Part shown: positions 33,852 through 47,387 of the stretch, one piece after another
How the letters are laid out: the number at the start of each line of letters is the position of its first letter
Position numbering within the stretch: the first letter of the stretch is position 1
Origin: Nageia nagi
Taxonomy: Eukaryota > Pinophyta
DNA: 64,000 nt
Reading direction: 5' to 3'
Assembly (NCBI GenBank): GCA_050084985.1
Contig: JBITNC010000002.1
Coordinates: 9,424,001 to 9,488,000 of the forward strand
Position numbers and translations under genes: made by a program
The notes under the pieces: generated by a model
Seen by the model: only the letters and a program-made list of their open reading frames with translations
What the model was told of the DNA's origin: nothing
The model's database searches: none

Positions 33852-36321
33852 ATGGAAGATGCCACGGCAAGAAACTTTTTCCGTTTGTTTTTGGCATTTA
33901 CACTGCTTAGCCCGCTCACAATTCGTGTTCTGGCGCAGCGTGGAGACGCTCTTTCCTTGGGGAGTCCCTCAAAGGAAACCAGACCATAGTTTCAAAGAAT
34001 GGGACGTTTGCGTTGGGATTTTTCAGCCCTGGCGAAACCAACAACTGGTACGTGGGCATCTGGTATGCCCAAGTTCCCGAGAAGACTGTTGTTTGGGTGG
34101 CTAACCGGGAAACTCCTCTTAAAAACACCCGAGGCCTTCTGAAGCTGTCGAGAGAGGGTCAGCTTGGTTTGACGGATGCGGATGGATTATCTGTTTGGTC
34201 TGTCAATGGGACCAACAAAGCGTTGCGGGCAGTGTTATTAGATTCCGGCAATTTTGTCATACTGGCGCTTCCGATAGCATCTGGGAAAGCTTCCACAATC
34301 CTACGGATACACTGTTGCCCGGAATGAAATACGGCGCAGACCGGAAGTTGATATCTTGGAAGAATTCCGTAGATCCAGCTCTCGGAACTTTCTCTAGTAA
34401 TTTCGAGACGGACTCATCGGGTGTATCGCAGATCGTGCTCCGGTGGAACCATTCCGTTGCGTATTGGAAGAGTGGTGCGTGGAACGGCGAAATCTTCGAC
34501 GGCCTGCCAGAAATGTCAGGAGTGTACAGCAGAGAATATTTTAAATACATGTTTAACGTGGAGCACACAGGCTCCGGCGCATATTTCAGTTATACAGTTC
34601 CCGCCGGCCTGAGCGTCTATCCGCGTTTAGTCCTAGACAAGGCCGGAATAATTCTGATGTATACGCTGATTGACGGCAATAGATGGAGCATGTTCTGGTC
34701 TCAGCCCAGAGATAAATGCCAGGTCTATGGCCTTTGCAGCACTTTTGGAATCTGTGATGCGAATCCGATCCAACCCTGCAGCTGTCTGAGTGGGTTTCAG
34801 CCAAGAGACGAGAAACCCTGGGATTCGCAAGAGTGGTGGTCAAGCGGCTGCGTTCGACGGAACCCACTTAACTGTGATGTCAACAATGGTACCAATGATG
34901 AGTTCATTGACATGGATACTTGGCTGCCCGATAATAACAACCACGCCTATTCATATCCAGCACAGACAGGGAAAGAGTGCAAGAACGCCTGCCTCCACAA
35001 CTGCTCCTGTGTTGCGTTCAAGCATATGGGGAATCTTTGCCAAGTCTGGAGCGGGGCTTTATGGAACATGCGCAACGGTCGGTCAAGGAACGATTCAACC
35101 TTGTTCGTTCGGGTGGCCGCATCTGAGTTTGGAACCTCTTCCTCCTCCAAAGGCAGAAGATGCAACATCGCCCCACTGGTTGGCGTTGTTGTTGCTTGCG
35201 CCATGGTTTTGGCCATTTTGGCATGTTTGTTCTGGCGGAGGTTCTGGATGAGATCCAGGCAAGGTTGTGCAGACGCGTTGGCTGCTTGTTTGGCTGTCAG
35301 GTTCAACGTCGCTTCTCGATGTACGTGTCCAGAATCCAACGAGGTTGATGCTACATCATCCATTCGAATGTTCACCTATAACCAGTTGCAGATTGCAACA
35401 AGAAGCTTCACATATAAGGTGGGAAGCGGAGCATTCGGTTCGGTATTCAGAGGAACCCTGCCAGATGGTACACTTGTGGCGGTCAAAAAATTACAACACG
35501 CAGGACAAGGAGAAAAGCAGTTCCGTGCTGAAATCAGCACCGTGGGGAACATAAATCATGTGAATCTGATCAGGCTTTGTGGATTTTGTGCAGAGAAATC
35601 TCGAAGGTTATTGGTCTACGATTACATGCCCAACGGCTCGCTGAATAGATATTTATTTAGGAACAATTCTAAAACTGAAAGGAAGGCACAGGATTGGAAA
35701 ACCCGGTTTCAGATAGCTGTAGGAGTTGCTCGGGGATTGGCTTATCTTCACGAGGAATGCCAAGAACGCATTATTCACTGCGATGTTAAGCCTGAAAATA
35801 TTCTCCTAGACGGCAATTTCTCTCCAAAGCTGGCGGATTTCGGGCTAGCAAAGCTAGTGGGAAGAGACTTCAGTCGAGTTTTAACGACCACAAGAGGAAC
35901 AAGAGGGTACTTGGCTCCAGAGTGGATGGCTGGTCTTCCTATCACTCCAAAGGTGGATGTGTACAGTTTTGGTATGACACTGTTGGAAATAATATCAGGG
36001 CGCAGGAACCTGGATTTAGATGTGCAGGAATCCAGCAAGTTCTATTTTCCCACTTGGGCGGCAACTCAAATCCACAATGAAGAGATAATGAGTGTTGTAG
36101 ACAGTAGGATTGCAAACAGTGCAGATGTTGAAGAGGTGAGAAGAGTTGCTGTCGTGAGCATGCTATGCATTCAGGATGATGAAGCAGGGAGGCCAAGCAT
36201 GGGCGAAGTCCTCCTCATGTTGGAAGGCAAGACGGAACTCCATACACCACAAATTCCAAGGTCTCTATTCACGCTCATGGGCCAACGAGAAGGAAACGAG
36301 GATAGTGATAGCAGTTTTTGA
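33852..36321 (+). pseudogene. G-type lectin S-receptor-like kinase, two frameshifts
   Basis: Close paralogue of the gene at 60567-63020, intronless. The ATG at 33852 opens a signal peptide (MEDATARNFF...RVLAQ). Near 33960 one base is missing in the run tccttggggag; near 34265 a short deletion shifts the frame again. From about 34270 to the stop at 36319 the frame is clean: S-locus glycoprotein region, PAN domain (CKNACLHNCSCVAF), membrane segment (about 35160-35235), and a kinase with GSGAFGSVF, VAVKK, HCDVKPEN, DFG and APEW. The kinase is non-RD. The lesions are few, so it is either a young pseudogene or two sequence errors. Confidence 0.88.
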
Positions 36322-36594
36322 AAGAATCTAATGCTACTATTATATATATATATATATGCGAAAATAACTAAGCAGTTACTACAAATAATAATTTAGTACA
36401 TCCTCTACTTGAAATATATTGACGAGGATAATACTGAATTCTATGAGTTTATTAGTAATTGATTGATAATATGTACTTATATATTCCTTAAACTATATTA
36501 TTATCTTTAACGTCAGTTTCTAAAACAAGAATAGATACTGAAGTTTAATACTATATTAGTATGTTAATATATCCATTTCTATGTTGGAGCCGTA
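36322..36594. other. 3' flank of SRLK copy
   Basis: AT-rich downstream region with a (TA)n run at about 36338-36356. aataata-type elements could act in polyadenylation, but no single site can be chosen. Confidence 0.4.
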
Positions 36595-37040
36595 TACACA
36601 TTAATTCATAGTAACGGCTAAATGTCACTTCCGACTGTGTTTGACGTAAGATGCAAACCACCTTCACTGCAAGAGAAGTTTGAATTTCGATCACTTACGA
36701 CTCTATCTTCTCGGGTAAAGTAGACTTGCCTTCTCTTGCTGACGTTATGACATCTATAAAGAATCGAAATGACCCTAGTGTGGAGTTCAGTACCACTTTT
36801 GGAATGGAAGATACCACAACTTAGTTAACTTACCGAAACCAGTTGATCCTTTCTTGGGGGAGTCCCTTATTGGAAACCATACTACAATTTGAAAGAATGG
36901 TAGGTTTGCATCAACAACTAAATTATCTTAAAATTATATTCTTAGTAATTGATTTAAATAAGAATTTTAGTTTAAAATTATAAATTTCATCAAAAAAAAT
37001 ATTATAATAAAATGTTTGTCATTTATAATGATTGAAATTT
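36595..37040 (+). pseudogene. Decayed SRLK promoter and 5' end downstream of SRLK copy
   Basis: The best preserved of three such relics. It has a TATA-like tctataaag near 36754, an ATG at 36804 followed by gaagatacc (the true gene has gaagatgcc), then cttgggggagtcccttat near 36854 and tggaaaccata near 36870. All align in order with 33779-34005. The frame is lost and the sequence runs into AT-rich DNA. A former neighbouring SRLK in the same orientation is the simplest reading. Confidence 0.65.
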
Positions 37041-37404
37041 TTTTAAAAAATGCTATATCATGAAATATGAATATATTTTTACTAACAAATTAAATTTAAA
37101 GAAATAAGTATTTTTAAATTGATAAGGAAAAATATTTAAAATTATGTAAATATAATCTAAAAATATTATGGAAAAAGAATTTAAAAAATGACTCTTAAAC
37201 ATCATATTGGTATAAGATGGTTTTGGGTCGTGAGTTTGCATATGGTACCTCAATTGATTAGTTTGAATTTGTATCAATTCTTAAACTTTTTAATTTTGCT
37301 GCTAACATCTTACAATTGTGGATTATTTTATTCGGTGTTCCTTAATGAAGGCTCTTATGAAATATTCTATAGTATTTTCTATCTTAAATATTCTTTATGA
37401 ATTT

Positions 37405-37730
37405 AAGGTGTAGATGTTAAAAATTTGTCCAAGAGAGGTATCTCCATCATCAAGGTTCATAGTCTTATTGGAAAGCTTACAATAAATTTTAAATTTTGTA
37501 TATTTATCAATAATTCTCACTTCATTGTGGATTCATCTTTAAAAGTCTCATAGAAGGTGACATCTTTGAATACCATGAATTTTTTATTGATATATTCATA
37601 TAAATATACTTTGGATGAGATTGAATAACCTAAAAAACTGTATCTATGATTCCTGAAACTCAATGCTATTTTTCATCTTTAGAAGTTCAAGCTTAATAAG
37701 TTGACATACACAGGAAGATGCTTTAGCAAT
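37405..37730 (-). mobile_element. Small copia integrase-end fragment
   Basis: On the minus strand, 37530-37650 reads FLGYSISSKVYLYEY, then KKFMVFKDVTFYE. This matches the copia block that follows the integrase core (FLGYS..KGY...RDVTFFE). Nothing else of the element is recognisable on either side. Confidence 0.6.
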
Positions 37731-40700
37731 AAAAACGGTAATCATGTTTATTGATCCCATTTTAACCTAATCTCTTTTTATAATATTATTGGAGTTATGT
37801 TTACTTCTTGAGCAGTTTGAATTACAATAGGAATTTCGTAAGACTAAGGTTAAGTAGCGTGACTGAGTCATCAAGAGTGGACAAGCGAATGTAGTTTTAG
37901 GTGAATCTACGATCAGGACTCGGGAGAAATTGAGGCATGTACAGGAAACATCTTGCTGGCAGGAATCGAGTAGACTGGCGAGGTTGACAGATTAGTCAAT
38001 GAACGATGTGCACAAATTTGTAGGTTGATGGATAAAGAAAGAAAGACAAGGTGGCGAGAAGGGCTGTAGGTTGAAATTTGGATAAACGAAACCTTCATTG
38101 GAGATGGAATGATCGGAGTAGGTTATGGTACACAGTACAACTACAGAAGCGGATTCTAGGCATATTGCAGTCATGCAACAGAATGAATGTACGAGGGAGC
38201 AGGTATCAGTGTTGAATTGTCGTACACAGGCATCTTAGGTGGAATCTAAAATGTTCAGGTTGGTGAAAATTTCGTACTATTACAGTTACTAGTGGCTGGT
38301 GAGAAGAATGGGCAAGCATGTTGAGAGATGAAAACTTGTCCACGTTGTTCTTACAAAATAAACTTTGGCGAGGATTAAATATTAAATGTGTTAAAGTATA
38401 GGAAAATATAGACAAGGATATTAAGAACAGGGAATGTGTTTTTAAGGAATACATATTTATGCATATATGGGTTATGTGGAGTTCCTTTGAAGGTAGTTTC
38501 TTGAAGCAATGTTGAAGGTTGGACCATGTCGAACATTAAAATAATTATAATGATTTTATTGATTTGATGGAAATATCAATTTTCTAGTTTCTAATTTTAA
38601 AATAAAGCTAATTTAATTTTCTTATTATTTTTTATTATTAAGTTATCAATTTTCTTCATAATCAAGTTTTTGTAACATTTGAAAAAATCAATATTAGTAT
38701 GCGATGAAGTTTTGTATGGTTGCATTTTCAATCTTTTCTTTAGGAAATAAGGTTTAAATCATAAGTATTGTATTGCAAAATCTGTATGTTTAACAAGATA
38801 ATCATGTCAAAGTTAAGTAATCAAGGAAAAATTTGTAATCATTTCAAGAATTGTTGGAGGTCATTTCAACCAAAAATAATCATATTTTAAACCAAACTAA
38901 AATAAGGGAATATAAGATTTGGACTATCAAACTTATCCAACAACCAATGCAACTTTTCGAAATAGAAAAAATCAATAAAATAGGACCATCGATGGTTCAA
39001 TATCAAAGCTATACAATAGAGTTTTAAAATACCAGCACTTGTTAGAGAATTCAGGAGACAAGTGAGGTGTGAAAGAATCCACATTGAAGATCTCAAGTTG
39101 AACTCCCATCCTTTACATTAGTGATGTCTAAAAACTCTTAGTAGGTCCTCCAAACCAACATGTTTAAAGAGTATGTAATGTTCACTTTACTTTGGCCTAC
39201 AAACCAAGAGGTTTAAAAGGACATTAAAAGACTTATCTATTTATCTAAAGGACCAATAACACTCTTATTTTAAAAATATTTTAATCTTCAAAGACTTTAA
39301 ATTCCATCTTTTAAATGGTTTGTAGGGATTTGTTTTACCTTGGTTCCTTATTTTCAAGCATTTTATTTTAAGAAATTATTTTATTTCAAGTTTATTATTT
39401 TCTACTAATATATGGGGAGGAGCTTGATCATTATTAAAAGCAATACTAACCCCTAGAAAATTCAACATAAGAATCTATCCGAAAAAATATTGAACTTGCA
39501 AGTGTTATATAAGGTTAGAAAGGTATTGAAGATAGGTTTTCAATAATTACTTATACATCTTAATCTAATCTTTATAACTCTAGCGATTTTCTTCTAAAGT
39601 TAAAGTTGTTAGGTTGTAGTCTAGTCTCTATGACAGTCTTGTAACGTGAATAGGTTCCAAAGAGTGGTGATTTCAAAAAGATTTAACTAACAAAAATAGT
39701 ATATCATGTTATATACCATTGGAAAGGTATTGTAGTTTACTATGGATAAAGAATAAACTCAAAATAATATATCAATTTTTAGGTAATTTTAAGGATTTAA
39801 AAGGTATTTGTCAAATTGTAAGACCAGGTATGAAGAGTTCGAAAAGAATAAATTGGAAAAGAAATGATTTGTATTCAAAGGGGGTTGTGTAATATATAGA
39901 AGGAAAGGGGAAGAAGTATACTTTTAGGAGTTAAATACACACAAAGAATGGGTCAATTTAAATATGTTTAAAATTAAAGAACTGTAAATGTGTTCATAGA
40001 CTACTAATTAGGAAGATTGAGTGGATGCACTATAGAAAATAGTTGATTGAGGTGTATTTTTATATACAAAGTATAAAAAATATTATATGTTTGGAATAAT
40101 ATCTAAAAGGAACATCCAATACAAAATACACATACAAAATGGATGGCTAAAATGAATGTTATAACCTACAAGAGAAACCTAGTAAAAAATAACATATTTT
40201 ATACAATAATGATTATCTCACTAACTAATACATGAAATAAAAAATGAACATATTTTAATAGTATAATATACCACTAAATAGGTGAATATCATCTTTATTC
40301 ATCTATAGATCTACTATATAACATGAAGCAAGTGATTTCTAATTATTAGAGACCCAACAAAATATGAAATTCAAGCATAAGAATGCAATGGAAGATGTAG
40401 AGCTATTTTCTCTTACTATTATGTGGAAACAATGAATACAGAATTATATATAGTGAGGGAAAATATTCCATTATAATCTTTGAGTGGAGAATTTATATGT
40501 TAGGACATTTAAATATAATAACATATATCATGTTTGCATAATAAATCAATAAAACTTTATAGATGCCTATCCTTTATAATAGAATAATATTTTATCACAA
40601 CAATATTAGATTAAGAGCATTAAATGCTTGACTATGAGCTTGAAAAGGAAATAATGGTTGGTACATAGTTGAGTATATGATGCAAGTCAAGTCAAGTTGG

Positions 40701-43700
40701 CATTGGAGTTGGAGGAATGTGAAGTCAAACATGCCAATGACTCAGATGATGACATAAAAATTAAATCATGGGTATTACAATATTTCACAAGTCTGTAGGA
40801 AAATGAATGACATGAATATCTTATCTTCTTTCATTTATAGATATTTTATGGATAGTATTAGTGAGAAATTTAGTGATACAAATTCTAATGACTTGATAAT
40901 GACATGACCTAGAGAGTTTGATGATTGGTGAGCAAACCACATCGATTTAGTGAACAAACTATATCGATTTGGTGAATGAAAGAAATTATGTTAACTACTC
41001 AACGTTAAGGGATTCATTATAAAGTAATAATAGGCCAAAGAGGGGGGGACACTATTAGGAAATGGTAAATAACATGAGTCCTTCCAAGGGGTATTTTTAA
41101 TATAAAGTTGAATTATCGATATATCAACAAGTAATTTATAGGGGAAGGGGACTAAGGGTGCTTAAAATTCATGTAATATATTTTATTAATATTAAAAAAG
41201 AGAGGGGGTTTAGATTAGGGATGGGGGTTATATTTGATTTTTTATTCTAAATCTATTATAAATTTAATTTCTCTAATTCTTTCAACTATATTAATAAATA
41301 TTTTTATTTTTATCAAAAATTTTCTTCGCTTGTTCACATTAAAAAATAATGAAAATGTAAGAAACCTTTAGTAAGGTTTTGAACATGATCGACTTGATTA
41401 CTATATGGGTGCTAATATTGATCAATCTAATTCTTAAGAATAACATCTAAAGTGATGTGATAAAAATAATACCTGAAAAGTGTATGAGACTCTAAACAGT
41501 CACATCCACAATCATTCATAGCAATGACAAGATCAAAAGATGCATTACCTCACTATTGACTTTGGGAATGAACTTTTGAGGATGCTTTGCTATGGGTTCC
41601 ATTTCTCGCTCCAACAACTTCAACCATAAGTGAAGCTGAAGATTGAGGTTGAGGTATCTTAAATCGATACAAATCCACATTAGGCAAAGTAAATACATAA
41701 ATCAATCAAGATATAGACAACTTGAATCTCACACACTACTAGAGATAGTAAGTAGTGTGATACAAAACCATGAAAACATAATGCATAGGACTCACTACTA
41801 CACATAGTTTTATAACACTATACATAAAAAATCAAATGATTAATTCTATAAAATTAAAATTAAAAAAATAATAATTTAAATTAGTCTCATATATATTATA
41901 TTAAAAAGTACATTAATAAATTTTTAATCATGTTCATAATTTTTTTATCAATTGTTTATTATATTTTTATAATTATAGTTTAATGAACTATTTTTTTTAA
42001 TTATTGATAATCGATTTATCTAATTATTTACTATTATTTTATTTTTAAATAATTATTTACTTTGATATTTTAAAAGAACTGTTAACCTTGTATGAGTAAA
42101 ATGTAACTAGTAAAACATAAGAAGAGAGTAAAAGGTAAAGGTAAATTATATTAACATCAACTGAAGTTCAATTGATCTATAAAATGAACATAGATCATAG
42201 CAAAATCAACATATGACATGCAATTATTATATCAATATAATATACATTATTTTCAACAAAAATGCAATACAAATTCTAGTTATTTATTTTCAATCAGAAA
42301 ATCATTCTTAAGATATCATAATCTAAACTTCAATGCCAAAATTTACAATAAAAAAGAATCTAATTACATTTCCTTATATGTCATTTCCTTCAATACCTAA
42401 TACACCTTATTTTTTCCTTCTTATCTTTAGATCGATTATTTGATGTATTTTTGTACCTTGTTCCACTAAAAATCTTATAAAGTAAGAAATCAATGATTTA
42501 AAATTGTTGGAGAGAATGAGTCTATGGCATCAAAATGGAGGCCACATAACTTGTAGAAGGCACTTATTTCCTAATTAGAAGGCCAGTTGAGGACTCGCAA
42601 AACCATCACCATCCATTTGAAGTGACCTTATTGCAATCATTTCATTCTATAAAATTTATTAGTAATTTATTTTATAGATATATAATTGGTGAGATTGGAT
42701 GTTGAAATATATAAAAAAAAATTAAGTTTCTTAATATTTCAAGGTCATCTAGTGGTGACAAAATTTCTTAAGATTTTAAGGTCGTCTAGTGGCATAAAGG
42801 GTAGGGAGAAATTATGGGGAAATATGTATTCAATTTATCATCTTTTTTTATTATCTATATTTATGAAGGTCATGTTTTTGAATGTTCTAAGGGTAAAGGG
42901 TACTATGGCTCTCTATGTTCTTTGGGGTTATTTCAACTCTCTTCCAATCTATGGGTTCTATAATTACTTATATTATCAAGCCAATTCTAGGTCACGATTT
43001 TGGTTCTGATTCATCTTGGGTGGTGTTTATTAAAAAGGCAAGGAGATGGTCATGAGTGAAAATAATGTTGAAAAATTAGTAGCAGTGGCTCCTATTATTT
43101 TTTTATTCTTCTATAATTGGCATTGGCTAAATGAGAAAGGGCTTCTCTTATTTGGTATTCAAAATATCATTTTATGGATTCAACAACTACCTACCTTCTA
43201 TTGTTTAATATGGGTTTTCAAAGGTTCTTCTATAGTGGTTGTGGTTACTAAGTTTTGAATGTCTTTATCAATGATATTATATGATTGGTCAACTAATGGT
43301 TGAATTATATTATCTAGTATAATATCAAAATGATTCTTAAATATTGCTCCTTTCAAGGTTTCTAGTGAGCTTACAAATGGTATGAATAAATCATCATCAT
43401 ATTCGTTCATAGTTTTTCTTTATTACTATGAATCCTCTTAGGTTACTATCTGGACCTTAATGTTCACCATTTATTTCAATGGTGGTAGTTTTTTAGTCAA
43501 TATCTCCTTGGTGGTATCTTAATTTTCCATCGATTTATGGTCCATCTTATCTTTGATCATCTTTCCTCTAGTATTCTACTTCAAAATTTTCATGCAATGA
43601 TCTACTAATTCCTTCATTCCATCCTAAATTTCCAAAACTTAATCCTTTGATTCTTATCCTAACAGTGAACTTGATTCCTTAATCCTATCTAATTCCATTT

Positions 43701-45699
43701 GTAACTTCTTCTTTTTCCTATTTTTCATATTTGATCATGTAATTGATTATCATACGATGTTCTTTTTGATGTTGTGTCATACCCTTCCCTTTTCAACATT
43801 TTTCAATGCTCTAATTCTTGTGTTTCAAATTATCCTCTATCTCCCCCCTTTTTATTAGCTCCCTTGCTAATCAATGTGTGTTTCTATCGTCCTTATTCTT
43901 GCTATATTTCCTCCCTTCCCCCTAGTTCCTTCCTCTACAAGTTACAAGAGATTCTCTAGAAAGATTTTCTTGAGTCCTATAAAGAATCTTGCTTTCTCGA
44001 CTTCCCACAATACCCAATCCTAAAGTGAAAATTTGGTAATATAGGTCTTCAATGTAATTAGCACTACCTCATCAACCTTTTGAATTTAATGTTGTGTTGA
44101 ATTTTCAAATTCATTAAATTTTACTTATCCCACTTAATTCCTAGGATAAGAACACATATTTGAAACTTAGGTTTCTTAGTTATCCACTTTAAAAATAAGT
44201 AGGGGAATTCACGGAAGAAGACTTTATGGTGATATTCCTTATCAATTACTTGTAACTTTATTTCTTTGTGATCTAGTTCTCCATCTATTTGAGATTCCTA
44301 AAATATGAAAAAATAATGTTCCCTAGACCAAAATATAATTAGATGATTCAAATTGGACGAAAAATCAACCTTTAAAGAAGGTTATATTCTTAGGAATTTT
44401 AGGAAGGGAGATTGATAAACTAATAATTATAGACACTAGAAAACTATTTTAGAAAGAAATAAGCAAATAGAAAATTAGTCAACAAACATATATTTACAAA
44501 CCAATAATTAATCCCAATAAGGAATTCGAACTTAATAAAGTAATCATCCTACCTTAGTTAACTTGACTCTAATAGGTGCATAAATATTAATAGCACATAC
44601 ACATACTCATCAATGATAAATAAATCTTGAAGTCTTAGTAGTAATTGGAAATATCTTAGAATTAATTACAAATAATACAACTTGTTTATAAAGAGTAAAC
44701 AGTAAAGGATATATACCTTCTTAGGATCACATGTCCCCTTTTATAGTTTTTTATATTGTAAAAAAATAAAACTATGTTATTGTATTACATCTATTCACCT
44801 ATACAAAATGCATGACAAAAAATATTAATAACTTTCAATGTTTGAATGAAATCCCTATTAATGTTTGAATGCTTAGACAACATATAAATATTCATCAGTT
44901 TTCTGGATTCCATTAATATTTTCCTTGATGTACCATTCCTTCTTCTCCCCATCATACTAAAATTTCTATTAATTTTTTGCATATTATATCTTATCAAGGA
45001 CCATTCTACATGTTAGCATAATTCTCTTAATAAAAAGCTTCAAAAAAGACCTATATTTCTTTTAGAGCCTCACATAGTACTTCAAACTCAATTAAATAAC
45101 TCATTTTCAATTTTTTGAGGATGGTGTGTTGATGTTGAATTGCAAATGTTTCGATTTATAAGAATGAAAATTTCCAAACCAAGTTACACATTCAAATTAC
45201 TTTTGAAATTATGAAAATAAAAAAAAAATCAGAAGACTAAGTCAAAATATTATTGGAATGGGGGATGTTCAAAATTGGGACTACATCTAGATCTATTCAA
45301 ACAAGTATACAAAGTATCATATTTTCCATTTCAATTGGGTATATGGTAGGTCTAGGACTCATATAAGTTATCTTTCTCTTGTGCTAAATCTCTTATATGC
45401 TTTAGTTGTCAAATTAAACTTACATAGTTATATCACTTCCAATGAATTTCTATATTCATCTAGTAAAAGTAATTATGGTTAATTTAATAATTTTATTACA
45501 TATAAACCCCATCATTATTCTTTTCATATGCTAGAGCTTAAAAATATTTTTCTCATGCTTTTATATCTTTTACAACTTTTATTATTAAATAAATATTCAA
45601 GTTTCTAAAATTTGTTCTATTGTATTGATGTTTTTTCTTCTTTACACTATGTAGGTTAAGCTTAAAAAAATTTCACTTGGTTGATTTTTAAATTCACTT
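37731..45699. other. AT-rich intergenic DNA, no gene recognised
   Basis: About 8 kb of low-complexity, AT-rich sequence. Open frames are short (under 110 codons), unsupported by motifs, and scattered on both strands (for example 42686-43009 plus and 43198-43410 minus). 37850-38460 is less AT-rich and could be a fragment of an unrecognised element. I see no LTR pairs, splice structure or RNA gene. Confidence 0.5.
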
Positions 45700-46190
45700 C
45701 TATAGAGTGTATCTTATCTTGTAATAATTCCTACATTTACATATTCTATTTTCGAAATGGAGGAATTATTCTTACATGATTTTCAAATATGTAAAAATAA
45801 TTTATTATAATAATATCTTCTTTGTATTGCCATACAAATTCTAGTATAAATTAGAACAATTCCATCTTTTGTAAGTTTATCCAATTAAACAAAGGTTAAG
45901 AGTTAATCACCAGTAGCTTTGAAAATGTTGGCATCCTAAAACTTTATTGAGAGTTTGTAAAATATAATCTAAACCAAAATATTTATTTAATTAATTTTAA
46001 ATGTAAAAATAACACCTTCTAATGTTATAAAATAAAACCCAACCTATGTCCTATATATCAAGGCCCATTTAGAAAAATACCTCTTTCTTCCTATGAAAGA
46101 ATACATACATACGCACCAACTACTACTACAACTAAAATATTTCTTCGAAATGGAAGAGCTTGATCAATGGTGAATAAATGTGTATGTATG
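45700..46190 (+). repeat. Inverted duplicate of 59715-60190, left arm
   Basis: Reads collinear with the reverse complement of 59715-60190. Landmarks in both are attctagtataaatta, ccaattaaaca, ttgaaaatgttggcatcc, aaaaataacacctt and ctatgaaagaata. Divergence is moderate with small indels. The right arm lies just 3' of the intact SRLK gene, so this arm marks a former SRLK 3' flank about 1.2 kb upstream of the pseudogene at 47388. Confidence 0.75.
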
Positions 46191-47304
46191 TGTTTTTGTA
46201 TCTATAAGAATTTTCATCATTCATACATTAGCTCAACATCTATCTAAATTTTTAATACCTCTTCCATTATTGGATTAGGATCTTTAATATTCTATTTGAT
46301 AAATAACTAACATATTTAAAGAAAAAGAATAATATTCTCTAAAATCTTAATAATAATCATAGAATAACAAAAGTTATAAGATTTTTAAAAAAGTTTTTTA
46401 TTAGAGCAAAGATTTATCATCGCTAAAGTCAGGTTACTTGGTCTCCCCTCCACAACCTCTTAGCCCTAAACTTTCTTTTTATGAAGAGTATTTCTTACAG
46501 ACCATTGATGCCATCATTGTCATGTCCGCCTACCTTTAGCACCAATAGTCTCTTATCCTGAGGATTCCCCTTTGCCAAATGCGAGTTTGTTCACATCAAC
46601 TTCATGTCGAGACAAACTACCACATTCCACAACATGAGAGGACTTGTTGACTCTGCTTTCTATAAAAGGTGGAGAATGAAGAGCACTTGATCTTCAGATG
46701 TCTTATCTACTACAAGATTCAAGGATAGTATTATTTCTTGTATCAGGAGTCCGGAGGCTCCTTGTCAACATTTTTTCTTCATTCTATCTAGAGATGCAGA
46801 GCACTATTTATTGCAAGAGATTGCCCTCTTCACATGAGTATCTTTAGAGCAATTCACATAGACCTGTCATACCACTAGATTGATAAGCTCTTTCTTATAG
46901 ATTGTTTCAAACCCCAATGTTAGTAAACAACCTTTACATAGTACTCTTTAGCATACTTATAGTCTTTGGTCGACGTGATGCCATCTCACATCTCAGAAAG
47001 ACACCACCAAATCACAACTTAGACGATAACTATGCATCCCCAATTTTCTTTTCTCTATGAATGATCCCTCTTCTAGCTCAAGACACTCTTGATAATGTAG
47101 TTGTATTATTTTGTTTGCTTTTATCATTCCCTGAGGTTCTCAACACTAACACTTTCTATCATTTAAATGGATTATACTTTTGAATCCCATTGACCTATTT
47201 TTGATCACTTGGGAACATTAAAATATAACTTTATTTCTATAAGTATTGAACTCTTCCACTTACTCATATTTCTTAAATTTTTACATTCAAATATTATGAT
47301 TTTT
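46191..47304. other. Intergenic DNA, no gene recognised
   Basis: The stretch 46380-47150 is richer in GC than its surroundings and has many stop codons in all frames. It resembles a decayed LTR or non-coding repeat, but I cannot name it. Confidence 0.4.
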
Positions 47305-47387
47305 TATTTTATCATCTATTTTTTATATTACATAAAAATAAGTTGCCCGGGATATTTTATCATCTATTTTTTATATTACTCAGGGTA
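47305..47387 (+). repeat. Rearrangement scar at 5' edge of SRLK pseudogene
   Basis: A 27 bp sequence (tattttatcatc...tatattac) is present at 47305-47331 and again at 47353-47379. The spacer ends in gttgcccgggat (47342-47353), and the same 12 bases occur inside the pseudogene at 47434-47445. This looks like a templated insertion at a break, where copying jumped between two nearby templates. Confidence 0.75.

Noticed and set aside
35018-35375. Antisense frames across the SRLK coding regions (also 48064-48675, 62034-62333, 62731-63083)
   Set aside because: They are shadows of the conserved SRLK frame. They recur at equivalent places in each paralogue because of shared codons, not separate genes.
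42686-43410. Possible coding region (107 codons plus, 70 codons minus)
   Set aside because: AT-rich, no recognisable motif in either frame and no supporting neighbours. Likely chance open frames.
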